Notes: generated by a model from the letters alone, not told the origin. A stretch of 64,000 bases of DNA from Microbacterium sp. 8M (GCF_902506375.1 NZ_LR733284.1:2173685-2237684), one strand, 5' to 3'; shown: positions 50,562-59,070, counted from the stretch's first letter. Numbers and translations are program-made.

Positions 50562-51908
50562 TCAGAGCAGCTCGAGGTTGCTCTTGAGCTCGAACGGCGT
50601 GACCTGTCCCCGGTACGCTTCCCACTCCTTGCGCTTGTTCAGCAGCACGTAGTTGAAGACCTGCTCGCCGAGCGTCTCCGCCACGAGCTCCGATTCCTCC
50701 ATGTACTCCAGCGCGTGATCCAGGCTCGCCGGCAGCGGCTCGTAGCCCAGCGCGCGCCGCTCGGCATCGCTGAGCGACCACACGTTGTCCTCCGCCTCCG
50801 GCGGCAGCTCGTAGCCCTCTTCGATGCCCTTGAGCCCGGCGGCGAGCATCAGCGCGTACGCGAGGTACGGGTTGGTCGCCGAGTCGAGCGCACGGTACTC
50901 GATGCGCGTGGACTGGCCCTTGTTCGGCTTGTACATCGGCACCCGGATCAGCGCGGAGCGGTTCGCGTGACCCCAGGTGACGAAACTCGGCGCCTCGTCC
51001 CCGCCCCACAGCCGCTTGTAGGAGTTGACGAACTGGTTCGTCACGGCCGCGATCTCGTTGGCGTGCCGCAGCAGACCGGCGATGAACTGGCGCCCGGTGC
51101 GCGACAGCTGGTACTTGGCGCCCTCTTCGTAGAACGCGTTCAGGTCGCCCTCGAACAGCGACATGTGCGTGTGCATGCCGCTGCCGGGGTGGTTGCTCAG
51201 CGGCTTCGGCATGAACGTCGCGTAGACGCCCTGCTCGATCGCCACCTCCTTGACCACGGTCCGGAACGTCATGATGTTGTCGGCCGTGGTGAGCGCGTCT
51301 GCGTAACGCAGGTCGATCTCGTTCTGGCCGGGTCCACCCTCGTGGTGGCTGTACTCCACCGAGATGCCGAGGTCTTCGAGCATCCGCACGGAACGCCGGC
51401 GGAAGTCGTGCGCGGTGCCGCCCGGCACGTTGTCGAAGTAGCCTGCCGAGTCGACCGGCACCGGACCCTCGGGACCGAACTGCGACGACTTCAGCAGGTA
51501 GAACTCGATCTCGGGGTGCGTGTAGAACGTGAAGCCCGCGTCCGCCGCCTTGGCCAGCGTGCGCTTGAGCACGTGCCGCGGATCGGCGACCGCCGGACGG
51601 CCGTCCGGAGTGGTGAGGTCGCAGAACATGCGCGCCGTCGGGTCGATCTCACCGCGCCACGGCAGGATCTGGAACGTCGTCGGATCCGGCTGCGCAAGCA
51701 GGTCGGATTCGAACGTGCGGGTAAGACCCTCGATCGCGGAGCCGTCGAAGCCGATGCCCTCCGCGAAGGCGCCCTCGACCTCGGCCGGGGCGATCGCCAC
51801 GGACTTCAGGGTGCCGATGACGTCCGTGAACCAGAGACGGACGAACTTGACGCCCCGCTCCTCGATGGTGCGCAGGACGAAGTCGCGCTGCTTGTCCATT
51901 CCGCTCAT
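50562..51908 (-). CDS. glnA2: Glutamine synthetase type I, GlnA2
   Basis: 448 aa, a little shorter than GlnA1. Motifs GFDGSAIEGLTRTFESD, YTHPEIEFYLLKSSQ, GSGMHTHMSLFEGD and WGHANRSALIRVPMY are intact. The loop around YELPPEAEDNVWSL lacks the Tyr arrangement of GlnA1, consistent with the GSI-alpha type that is not adenylylated. The ATG overlaps the previous stop (ATGA); MDKQ nine bases later is an alternative. Confidence 0.95.
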   Translation of the reverse strand: MSGMDKQRDFVLRTIEERGVKFVRLWFTDVIGTLKSVAIAPAEVEGAFAEGIGFDGSAIEGLTRTFESDLLAQPDPTTFQILPWRGEIDPTARMFCDLTTPDGRPAVADPRHVLKRTLAKAADAGFTFYTHPEIEFYLLKSSQFGPEGPVPVDSAGYFDNVPGGTAHDFRRRSVRMLEDLGISVEYSHHEGGPGQNEIDLRYADALTTADNIMTFRTVVKEVAIEQGVYATFMPKPLSNHPGSGMHTHMSLFEGDLNAFYEEGAKYQLSRTGRQFIAGLLRHANEIAAVTNQFVNSYKRLWGGDEAPSFVTWGHANRSALIRVPMYKPNKGQSTRIEYRALDSATNPYLAYALMLAAGLKGIEEGYELPPEAEDNVWSLSDAERRALGYEPLPASLDHALEYMEESELVAETLGEQVFNYVLLNKRKEWEAYRGQVTPFELKSNLELL

Positions 51909-52150
51909 CGAGCGCCGTCCGAGCGGCCCCAGTCGTCCTCGGCCGCGTCCTCCTCAGCCCAGAGCCGGGAGCGCTCCTTGAGCACCTGCGGCGCACGGGC
52001 CGCCTCGGCTGCGGTGTCGAACGGGCCGATGCGGTCGATCGACGAGGACAGCATGCCGTGCTCGACCTGACCGGTCTTGCTGTTGAACCAGTACTTCTCG
52101 TCGCCGAAGTCCTCGCCGTCGTACCTGTCGTCGCGCTGCGCGTCGCTCAT
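51905..52150 (-). CDS. SPOR-like conserved small protein, 81 aa
   Basis: DEKYWFNSKTGQVEHGMLSSSIDRIGPFDTAAEAARAPQVLKER is a compact conserved domain of actinobacteria found upstream of glnA2. I know no biochemical role. Its stop overlaps the glnA2 start. Confidence 0.82.
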   Translation of the reverse strand: MSDAQRDDRYDGEDFGDEKYWFNSKTGQVEHGMLSSSIDRIGPFDTAAEAARAPQVLKERSRLWAEEDAAEDDWGRSDGAR

Positions 52151-52216
52151 CGCTGCTCCTCCTGTGTGCTTGTCACGATCCTACTGGGGAGCCCGCCTCT
52201 GGCTAGGCTGTTGCGC

Positions 52217-52963
52217 ATGGCAAAAGCGATCGGCGTCGACATCGGCGGCACGGGTATCAAGGCAGGAATCGTCGACCTCGAGCACGGGACCATGGCGTCC
52301 GACCGCGTTCGCGTCCCGACCCCCGAGGGCGCGTCGCCGCAGGATGTGCTGACGGCCGTCCAGACGGTGCTGCGCACGCTCGACGTGCACGATTCCACGC
52401 TGCCGCTCGGCGTCGCCTTCCCCGCGATCGTCAAGCGCGGCAAGACGCTGTCCGCCGCCAACGTGTCGAAGCAGTGGATCGACTTCGATGCCGAGCGCTT
52501 CTTCCGCGACGGGCTCGGCCGCAACATCGTCTTCGTGAACGACGCGGACGCCGCCGGTGTCGCCGAGGCGCGCCACGGCGCCGCGCGCGACGTCATCGGG
52601 CTCACGCTGATGACCACGCTCGGCACCGGCATCGGATCCGCCTTCCTCTACAACGGCGTGCTGATCCCCAACTCCGAGCTCGGGCACCTCAACTTCCGCG
52701 GCTACGACTCCGTGGAGACCTGGGCGGCCACCTCCGCCCGCGAGCGCGAGGGGCTCAGCTGGGCCGAATGGGCCGAGCGCCTGCAGGCGTTCTACTCGCA
52801 CATCGAGTTCCTGTTCAGCCCCGACCTGTTCGTCGTCGGCGGCGGCGTGTCGAAGAACGCGGGCGACTTCCTCCCGCTGCTGGAGCTCAAGACCCCGATC
52901 GTCCCGGCGATCCACCGCAACAACTCCGGCATCATCGGCGCCGCCTCGCTCGCCGGCGACTGA
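52217..52963 (+). CDS. ppgK: Polyphosphate glucokinase
   Basis: 248 aa. ROK/PPGK signature: AIGVDIGGTGIKAGIVD (phosphate 1), NDADAAGVAEARHG, LTTLGTGIGSAFLYNG (phosphate 2) and ELGHLNF. These enzymes phosphorylate glucose using polyphosphate or ATP and are typical of actinobacteria. ATG at 52217; it is divergent from the 81-aa gene with 66 bp between. Confidence 0.94.
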   Translation: MAKAIGVDIGGTGIKAGIVDLEHGTMASDRVRVPTPEGASPQDVLTAVQTVLRTLDVHDSTLPLGVAFPAIVKRGKTLSAANVSKQWIDFDAERFFRDGLGRNIVFVNDADAAGVAEARHGAARDVIGLTLMTTLGTGIGSAFLYNGVLIPNSELGHLNFRGYDSVETWAATSAREREGLSWAEWAERLQAFYSHIEFLFSPDLFVVGGGVSKNAGDFLPLLELKTPIVPAIHRNNSGIIGAASLAGD

Positions 52964-52975
52964 GCGGGAACGGGA

Positions 52976-53332
52976 TCAGGGCCGCGGATCCTCCGACACC
53001 AGATAGCCCGCGCGTGCCGACGTACGCCGCTCGCGACGCCAGACCACGACGGCCCCCGTGGCGGCGATCACCAGGACGACGCCGGACGTGATGAGCCAGC
53101 CGCTCTGCGTGCGATGGAGGTCGTCGGAGACCGCGGCCATCTCCTCATAAGAGCGGCCCTGATCCTGGTACGCCGAGAACGTGGTCTTCATCGGAGCGCA
53201 TCGATCGCCGGGGCTCATCACCTCGTCTCCGCACCGGACTCCGCTGGTCTGGTTCAGACCGAGTCCCGCGAAGACCATGACCGCGATCGCGGCTGCCGAC
53301 ACGATGAGAAGAAACCGGAATATCAGTCGCAC
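52976..53332 (-). CDS. Two-span membrane protein, 118 aa
   Basis: N-terminal segment FLLIVSAAAIAVMVFAGLGL, an outside loop with Cys pair (VRCGDEVMSPGDRCAPM), and a second span ITSGVVLVIAATGAVVVW with a basic tail. Convergent with ppgK and 39 bp from the rnpB terminator. Function unknown. Confidence 0.72.
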   Translation of the reverse strand: MRLIFRFLLIVSAAAIAVMVFAGLGLNQTSGVRCGDEVMSPGDRCAPMKTTFSAYQDQGRSYEEMAAVSDDLHRTQSGWLITSGVVLVIAATGAVVVWRRERRTSARAGYLVSEDPRP

Positions 53333-53370
53333 ATAAGAAGCCCATCACAGCCGAGCGGGTGCGATCAAGA

Positions 53371-53411
53371 CACGAAGGGCCGACCAGGGTGATCCCGGTC
53401 GGCCCTTCGTG
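53371..53411 (-). terminator. Original rnpB terminator, now separated from rnpB by element 2
   Basis: A perfect 15-bp stem, arms 53371-53385 and 53397-53411, loop of 11 nt. It ends exactly where the 27-bp att repeat begins. In the uninterrupted chromosome it would follow rnpB directly on the minus strand. Confidence 0.88.
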
Positions 53412-53438
53412 GAACGGGCCGGCCTGTACGCCGGGTTC
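53412..53438. other. att repeat of element 2, left copy
   Basis: 27 bp identical to 63058-63084, beginning GAACGGGCC and ending CCGGGTTC; both flanking bases differ. It is the detached copy of the rnpB 3' end. Confidence 0.92.
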
Positions 53439-53574
53439 AGCACATGCAGTAATAGCTCAAACTAGGGTCTCGTTGAGATTTGTTGTTATCCCAGATCAGC
53501 CAATAGATTCTCCCGTTGGGGTTCGACGGCGGAAATAGCCCTCCGTGGGCACTTCTGCGGACTCGCAAATGCCT

Positions 53575-53730
53575 TCAGCGCGTCGGCGCTGGCGTGTAGG
53601 GCTGCATTCGATTCATGAATTCGTCGTACGGCAGAGGATCCGAGTAGTCGGCGACGTTCTCGTACCAATCGCGCGCTTCCTCCTCGATGTAGACCACGAG
53701 CCAGCTCGCCCGATCGCAATGGCTGGGCAT
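53575..53730 (-). CDS. 51-aa protein or gene fragment
   Basis: ATG at 53730. WLVVYIEEEARDWYENVADYSDPLPYDEFMNRMQPYTP reads like a real acidic protein. It overlaps the start of the degraded 92-aa-gene copy on the other strand, so a recombination joint may lie near 53700 and this could be the 3' part of a once longer gene. No family recognised. Confidence 0.45.
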   Translation of the reverse strand: MPSHCDRASWLVVYIEEEARDWYENVADYSDPLPYDEFMNRMQPYTPAPTR

Positions 53731-53967
53731 CGACGACCACTCCGGGCGCGGTTCCTCATCGTCGAGGGACCGCTGGTGCTACGCGAGACCGGCGAGACGC
53801 ACATCAAACACAGGGTCGAGCGGTGGGCCCCGGACCCGAAGAATCGTCACGTCCTCACGGTCTGCGACGGACTCCTCGCGGCCGAGAACTGGTGCCGCGA
53901 CGAGATCCTCAACGCCGACGCGGAGAAGGCCGCGGTCGCCGCATCAGTTGCACGCGTCGGGTTCTGA
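53701..53967 (+). pseudogene. Degraded copy of the 92-aa anchor gene (13772)
   Basis: From CCAGCTCGCCC at 53701 the DNA follows 13783-14050 closely. A one-base deletion near 53750 shifts the frame relative to element 1, and the normal start is missing. The C-terminal 70 residues (FLIVEGPLVLRETGETHIKHRV...) are intact but have no proper 5' end. Confidence 0.78.
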
Positions 53968-54068
53968 GTGCGGTGCGAGGACGAGCCAGTGTAGATCGGG
54001 ACGTGCAGTGAGGCTCCGAGCATGTAGCTCGGAGCCCCACTGCTGCCTTCAGCGGTGGATGATTCGGG

Positions 54069-54275
54069 CTACTGGTGGACCTGTGCCCGGGGTTTGGTGG
54101 CACGCCAGACGTAGGTGCCGTAGGCGGCCCAGAACACAATGAAGACGAAGGCCGCGATGCCCAACCAAGCAGGCAGGGCGCCGGTCATAGTGAAAGGCAG
54201 CATCACCGCTGCGATGACCGCGAAGCAGATAGACAAGATCCTGTAGCTCCGCCGGGTTGGGTACTTGTGCGCCAC
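54069..54275 (-). CDS. 68-aa two-span membrane protein, partner of the secreted protein
   Basis: GTG at 54275 (VAHKYPTRRSYRIL). Two hydrophobic segments (ILSICFAVIAAVMLPFTM and AWLGIAAFVFIVFWAAYGTYV) and a basic end. It lies 17 bp downstream of the secreted Cys-rich protein on the same strand. Immunity proteins of bacteriocin systems are often of this type; here it is inference. Confidence 0.6.
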   Translation of the reverse strand: MAHKYPTRRSYRILSICFAVIAAVMLPFTMTGALPAWLGIAAFVFIVFWAAYGTYVWRATKPRAQVHQ

Positions 54276-54292
54276 GATGCTCGCTTCCTCTC

Positions 54293-55165
54293 CTAGTAGC
54301 AGTGCGCGGTTCCGCGCGGTTCGATGAACGGGTTGGACCCGACGGGGGTGAAGAACAGGCCGATGCAATCACCAGTGGAGTCCGCGGCAATCGCCATTCC
54401 GACGACCCCTCCGGTGGCGATCGCGCACCCGAGGCCTGCCCAGGGGTTGATCGCCACGCATGCGCCGGAGATCAGCGTCGCGGCAAGCGGCCCGCCAGCC
54501 GCGATCTGCTTGGTCTCGGTGCGATTGAAGTACGCGGAGCACCACCCGACGCCGCACTCTGATGACGGGTCTGCCACGACAGGGAAGGCCGCACCCGTTG
54601 TATCAATGTGCTGGGTGATGTTGTTCCCCTCGACCGAGTAACTGGTCGGCAGGTCACGATTATTCGCGTCACGCGCCCAAGGCGCGGAGAGATAGTTGAC
54701 GAACTGGCCGTTCGCGTTGAGCACGGTGACTGTACCGTCGTCGTTGAGCCTGAGCGTCGTTCCTGGATCGCCGATCGTGAACCGATAGGTGCTGGCGGCG
54801 CTGGCGTCCCTCAGGACGAGGAAGCCTGCGTTCGTACCGTTCGTGTTTTTACCGGTGACGACTCCGTAGTTGCCCGCCTCGTACACGGTGGCTCCGTCGC
54901 GTGCTACGCCCGGAGTCGACGTCACCGGTGTGATGGACACGGGGACGATGCTGCTCACTCCTTGGGCAGGTGGCTGTTCCGCGGCGGATCGCGCCTGAAC
55001 ACTCGGAGCCTTTGTCGAGGGCTGCAGGAGCCCTTGAGACTCGACGATGCTGTATGGATCGAAGGTGTCCGCAGATGCCGGAGGCGCGGCCAGAAGCGGA
55101 GCAGCCAGAAGCGCGAGTGCCGCGCCGACCAGGACTTGGGAATGCCGTACTTTCACGTCGTGCAC
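54293..55165 (-). CDS. Secreted Cys-rich protein with hydrophobic Gly-rich C-terminus
   Basis: 290 aa. The signal peptide (VLVGAALALLAAPLLAAPPASA) is cleaved near residue 32. A soluble middle (residues 80-200) ends in AAFPVVADPSSECGVGWCSAYF, a 'VADP' junction I have seen in many secreted actinobacterial proteins. The last 90 residues hold six cysteines and Gly/Ala-rich hydrophobic stretches (LISGACVAINPWAGLGCAIATGG). That plan (pro-region, hydrophobic Cys-bearing tail) recalls bacteriocin-like toxins but no known family is recognised. Confidence 0.65.
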   Translation of the reverse strand: MHDVKVRHSQVLVGAALALLAAPLLAAPPASADTFDPYSIVESQGLLQPSTKAPSVQARSAAEQPPAQGVSSIVPVSITPVTSTPGVARDGATVYEAGNYGVVTGKNTNGTNAGFLVLRDASAASTYRFTIGDPGTTLRLNDDGTVTVLNANGQFVNYLSAPWARDANNRDLPTSYSVEGNNITQHIDTTGAAFPVVADPSSECGVGWCSAYFNRTETKQIAAGGPLAATLISGACVAINPWAGLGCAIATGGVVGMAIAADSTGDCIGLFFTPVGSNPFIEPRGTAHCY

Positions 55166-55288
55166 CTTTCGTCAGACCGGCCAGTTTTCGGCTGATAACT
55201 CGAACGTACAGAAGACTCATAGCCACGCGCGTCGGTCATTTGGGGGACACCGGCTAGCCGCGTGTCGTCGGGCGTAGGGGTAGCGGTC

Positions 55289-55949
55289 ATGTGCGGACGA
55301 TTCGTGATGAACGCCGAGGCGGACGAGCTGATCCAGGAGTTCGTCGCGCACGGCGGTGCCCCACAGGAGTGGTGGAAGGAATGGCACGGCTCCTACTCCA
55401 TCGCCCCCACCGACTCCACGCCGATCGTCCGCGACGGCGGCGACGGCCGTTTCCTCGAGCTCGTGCGGTGGGACTGAGAGAAGCCGAAGAACATGCGCCC
55501 CGGCGCGCCGCTCATCACCGCGCGGGTCGAGAAGCTCGCCACGGGGTTCTGGGCGCCGGCATTCACCGCGGCGCGGTGCGTCGTCCCGATGCGCGGCTAC
55601 TTCGAGTGGACGGGCGAGAAGGGCGCGAAGATCCCGCACTACCTCCACGGCGACGGGCTCCTCGCCGCGGCCGGGCTCACCTGGTCGATGGACCTGCACG
55701 GCGAACCGACGCGCTGCTTCGTCGTCGTCACCCGCGAAGCACACGACGCCGGCGGCGAGGTCCACGACCGGATGCCCGCGTTCCTCACCCCGGAGGCGAT
55801 GGGCGCGTGGCTCGAGCCGGTGAAGCTTGACCGCGGCGGCCGCGAGAACATGCTCGCGCTGCTCGACGGATCCTCGCAGGCGGTCGCGTCGACCATCGAG
55901 CAGTACGTCGTCGACCGGAAGGTGAACAACTCCCGCGCCGTCGACCGCG
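55289..55949 (+). pseudogene. SRAP gene copy with nonsense mutation
   Basis: ATG at 55289, Cys2 present. The protein follows the element 1 copy (16716) at about 90% identity until RWD, where TGG has become TGA (55475-55477, codon 63). The frame is open again afterwards, with Glu and His of the active site preserved. Homology ends abruptly at 55949, where a 2.8-kb cargo block is inserted. Confidence 0.88.
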
Positions 55950-56010
55950 CTCCAGAAGCAGCCCGAATACAGCGTTCCGTTAATTCAGCAAAGCCTGTAC
56001 ATTTGCTGCC

Positions 56011-56349
56011 ATGTCGACCGTCACCGCATCCGTCACGCACACCGCCGCTCTGGCCCGCCTCGGGTACGCACTCTCCGACGCGACGCGGGCAGGCGTCCTT
56101 CTGGCACTTCGCGAGGCTCCCGCATACCCCTCCGACCTCGCCGATGCACTCGGCGTCTCCCGGCAGGTCATGTCGAACCAACTGGCATGCCTGCGCGGAT
56201 GCGGGCTCGTCGAGGCCGTCCCGGATGGGCGTCGCACCTGGTACCGCCTGGCCGATCCGCACCTCGCGCCGGCACTCAATGAGTTGCTGCAGGTCGTCCT
56301 CTACGTCGATCCCAGTTGCTGTGCCGGTGAGAGCTGCAGTTGCGCATGA
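56011..56349 (+). CDS. ArsR-family metal sensor (CmtR/CadC-like)
   Basis: 112 aa. Winged helix LARLGYALSDATRAGVLLALREAP..., SDLADALGVSRQVMSNQLACLRGCGLVEAVPDGRRTWY. C-terminal metal-binding cysteines CCAGESCSC. Such repressors release DNA when they bind Cd, Pb or Zn. Directly upstream of, and overlapping (ATGA), a cation-efflux gene. Confidence 0.87.
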   Translation: MSTVTASVTHTAALARLGYALSDATRAGVLLALREAPAYPSDLADALGVSRQVMSNQLACLRGCGLVEAVPDGRRTWYRLADPHLAPALNELLQVVLYVDPSCCAGESCSCA

Positions 56350-57026
56350 CCACCCGTACACCGTCACCGTCCGCCGATCGCAAGCGCACGCTGGAGCGTC
56401 GGATCCGCTGGATCGTGGGCGTCACGATCGGGTACAACCTCATTGAAGCCATAGTGGCCATCGCGGCTGGCAGCCTTGCTTCCTCGTCCGCTCTGATTGC
56501 ATTCGGATTGGACTCGACGATCGAGGTGCTCTCCGCGGCCGCGGTCGCCTGGCAGTTCACGCGGCGAAACCCCGAGCGTTGGGAGAAGGGGACGCTGCGA
56601 ACCATCGCGGTGGCGTTCTTCCTCCTGGCCGCTTACGTGACCGCGTCATCGTTGCTCGCACTGCTCCTGAAGGCAGAGATCGAGAAAAGTCCGCTAGGAC
56701 TTCTCATTACCGCGCTCAGCGTGCTCGTGATGCCCTTTCTCTCCCTTGCAGAGCGCCGAGCCGGTCAGGAGCTCGGCTCGGCCACAGCCGTCGCGGACTC
56801 GAAGCAAACCCTCATCTGCACCTATCTCTCCGCCGCCGTGCTAGTTGGTCTCGCGCTCAATAGCCTCTTTGGTTGGTGGTGGGCCGACGCCGTCGCCGGC
56901 CTCGTCATCGCCGGCTTCGCGATACGCGAGGGGCTAGAAGCCTGGCGCGGCGACGCGTGCGCCACTTCTGTCGGCATGCTCCTCGAGGACGAGCACGAAG
57001 ACCACAGCCACGCGACCACTCACTAG
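56346..57026 (+). CDS. Cation diffusion facilitator-like efflux protein
   Basis: 226 aa from the ATG at 56346. Five to six hydrophobic segments, including IVGVTIGYNLIEAIVAIAAG and SSALIAFGLDSTIEVLSAAAVAW (metal-site Asp in FGLDS), and a His-rich tail (DEHEDHSHATTH). It resembles the CDF-like proteins that pair with CmtR-type regulators. It would export a divalent metal; the ion is unknown. Confidence 0.82.
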   Translation: MTTRTPSPSADRKRTLERRIRWIVGVTIGYNLIEAIVAIAAGSLASSSALIAFGLDSTIEVLSAAAVAWQFTRRNPERWEKGTLRTIAVAFFLLAAYVTASSLLALLLKAEIEKSPLGLLITALSVLVMPFLSLAERRAGQELGSATAVADSKQTLICTYLSAAVLVGLALNSLFGWWWADAVAGLVIAGFAIREGLEAWRGDACATSVGMLLEDEHEDHSHATTH

Positions 57027-57082
57027 CAGCCGTCGCGCGCCAACTTGCTGACTCCGATCACGAAGTGCATTGGCTCCACGAG

Positions 57083-57124
57083 AGCAAGCCCCGGTCGACC
57101 GTGGACGGTCGACCGGGGCTTGCT
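57083..57124. terminator. 42-bp perfect palindrome terminator
   Basis: Arms of 20 bp at 57083-57102 and 57105-57124 with a GG centre. It lies between the efflux gene (stop 57026) and the convergent Tat-exported gene (stop 57216). Likely a bidirectional terminator; such length is also seen at ends of acquired gene blocks. Confidence 0.75.
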
Positions 57125-57215
57125 GCCATGCTTAAACCACATCGTGTTGCAACGATCACTGGAATTCGCCGTGGAGAAGCGGGGCCGATTTCGGATCTGG
57201 GGTGCCTGAGCGCGA

Positions 57216-58547
57216 TCAGCAGACGAGCTGGTGCGTGTAGGTCACGATCGGGTAGGTGCCTTCGTAGAGGTGCACATCCGCGCTCGTCACTGCGACGTCG
57301 AGGACGATCGGCGCGTTTGCTCCGGCGTTGTAGTAGACCAGCTGGCCGTCCGGGGCGAGGAAGGTGGCGTGGCCGACGACCGCAGAGTTTGAGGGGACCC
57401 CCGTTGCCGTCTGATACGTCCCGTTGATCACGTCGTAGACCGCGGGGATGCCGGTAGTCACGTAGGTCACATAGGGCTGGGTGCCGCCGTATAGGGCCGT
57501 TGTTGCGCTGGAGACCCCGGAACTGACGACGACCGCGGTGTTGGTGGCTGCTCGGAAGACATAGAGCATTCCATCGGGGGTGAGGTACGTGGCGTGTCCA
57601 ACGGCGGTGGATCCGGCTGGGACTCCCGTCGCGGTGACGAAGCTAGCCGTCGCCGCGTTGTACGCCATCGCCGTACCGTTGGAGACGTAGGTCACCACGG
57701 GCTGGGTTCCGTTGAGGAGCGCCACCTTAGCGCTCGAGACTCCGGAGCCGATGAGCACCGATGTGTTCGCCCCCGAGTTGAAGTAGTACAGATCGCCGTT
57801 CGGCGCGAGGAACGTCCCATGGCCGACGACCGTGGAGCCGTTCGGGATCCCAGCGGCGGTAATCGTGGTCCCAGTCGCGACGTCTTGCACCATCGCGATC
57901 CCACCGGACACGTACGTGGCGTAAGACTGAGTTCCCCCGACGAGGACGGTAGTGCCGCTACTCACGTCGGTGGCGAGAGGCATCGCGACGCCTGCGCCGG
58001 TGTTGAAGTACACGAGGTTACCGTCACCCGTCAGGTACGTGCCGTGCCCGACAGCGACAGATCCGAGCGGAATCCCGGTGGCCGGCGGGTTCTCAGTGGA
58101 AACGACGTTGTAGATCTTCGCGCCGACCTGGGCTGTCACGGTCACTGGAGCTGTCGCGTTCGCTCCAGGGATGGAGCCGCTCAGCGTGACAGAGGCGTCG
58201 CCGTTGACGGCAGTAATGGCGGGAAGCACAACCCTGCCGTTCTGATCGGTCGTGAACGTGCGTGCACCGGTGAAGCCGTCGGCCCACTTAAGACCGCTCG
58301 GAAGCAGGATGGTCACTGTCGTGCTCGCGGCTGGCGTTGTCCCGTTCGTCGTCGCCGCGAGCGTCACGTTGGTGAGATCGCCGCAGCCGCCCACGCTGTA
58401 CGGCCCGTTGACGAACGTCAGAGTCGGCGCTGCAGCAGAGGCACTCGCCAGAGGAGTGGCGGCCGCAGCAGCGATCACGGGAACAGACCAGATGGCCCCT
58501 TTCGTAACGGTGCGACGAGATAGCTTCACTTCTTGGTCAGGGGACAA
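57216..58547 (-). CDS. Tat-exported surface protein with four ~74-aa repeats
   Basis: 443 aa from a TTG at 58547, chosen for its AAGGAG six bases upstream; GTG at 58529 is an alternative. Twin-arginine signal SRRTVTKGAIW then ALASAS-type cleavage, nearly the same as the protein at 14569. An Ig-like domain (TTVTILLPSGLKWADG) is followed by four repeats with the consensus GVP.GS.VVGH.T.L.PDG.L.Y and SGVSS....L..GTQP.VTYV. The repeats look like beta-propeller or adhesin blades. A conversion gene likely displayed on the lysogen surface. Confidence 0.72.
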   Translation of the reverse strand: MSPDQEVKLSRRTVTKGAIWSVPVIAAAAATPLASASAAAPTLTFVNGPYSVGGCGDLTNVTLAATTNGTTPAASTTVTILLPSGLKWADGFTGARTFTTDQNGRVVLPAITAVNGDASVTLSGSIPGANATAPVTVTAQVGAKIYNVVSTENPPATGIPLGSVAVGHGTYLTGDGNLVYFNTGAGVAMPLATDVSSGTTVLVGGTQSYATYVSGGIAMVQDVATGTTITAAGIPNGSTVVGHGTFLAPNGDLYYFNSGANTSVLIGSGVSSAKVALLNGTQPVVTYVSNGTAMAYNAATASFVTATGVPAGSTAVGHATYLTPDGMLYVFRAATNTAVVVSSGVSSATTALYGGTQPYVTYVTTGIPAVYDVINGTYQTATGVPSNSAVVGHATFLAPDGQLVYYNAGANAPIVLDVAVTSADVHLYEGTYPIVTYTHQLVC

Positions 58548-58747
58548 CTGCGGCTCCTTGAAGGCTTTAGCGTGGCGAACTGAGTACCGATATTTCGGAC
58601 CCTATCGAAACGCTATGGACCGTTCAAATCAGGACTCCAGCACCTCTTCGCATATCGGATCAACATGGTCGAAAGCGGATCGAGTCGCTGAAGCGATTGA
58701 TTCAAGAGGCCGCCTTGCGACGGCGACGACAGCTCTAGGCTGTTCTG

Positions 58748-59023
58748 GTGCTCATTGGAATGATCCGTCCGCGGGAGACCCGCACCATCACCGTCTAGGC
58801 CGAGGAGCTCGACGAGATCCAGGACCTGATCCGCGCGCAGACGCCGGCCGGGTGGGAGACGATCTCCGCCCCGGTGACCATGGCGAAGAAGGACACGACC
58901 ATGACCGCGGAGGGCACGATCGCGCGGCGTGACGGCGTGACCGAGATCGAGGCCGACGACATGGCCGCGCTGCAGGCCAAGGTCCCCGAGGGCTACCAGC
59001 TGCTCTCCGTGCGCCGCGTCTGA
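58748..59023 (+). pseudogene. Copy of the 91-aa SRAP-partner gene with a stop codon
   Basis: GTG start retained, but CAG at codon 17 has changed to TAG (58796-58798). The rest follows the element 1 copy (17418-17693) at above 90% identity. Homology begins at CTAGGCTGT (58735), exactly the SRAP 3' end in element 1. Confidence 0.88.
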
Positions 59024-59032
59024 TCCCAACGA

Positions 59033-59070
59033 CGAAACCGCCCTGCCTCTCGAAGAGAAGCGGGGCGGTT
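59033..59070. terminator. Terminator, second copy
   Basis: Same design as at 17703-17744 but with one mismatch in the stem (CCCTGC). Lies nine bases after the 91-aa pseudogene, as in element 1. Confidence 0.78.

Noticed and set aside
47016-52070. A 1684-codon open frame on the plus strand opposite glnE and glnA2
   Set aside because: It is antisense to two clearly recognised enzymes. Its Arg/Leu/Val-rich composition is what high-GC antisense frames produce. Similar long frames opposite rimK (3435-4967), glnA1 (5453-7105) and the SGNH tail gene (22373-23833) were dropped for the same reason.
55493-56446. A 317-codon frame running from the SRAP copy into the ArsR gene region
   Set aside because: Only the first half is SRAP sequence; past 55949 the frame is out of phase with the real ArsR gene and reads as low-complexity Pro/Ser/Arg sequence.
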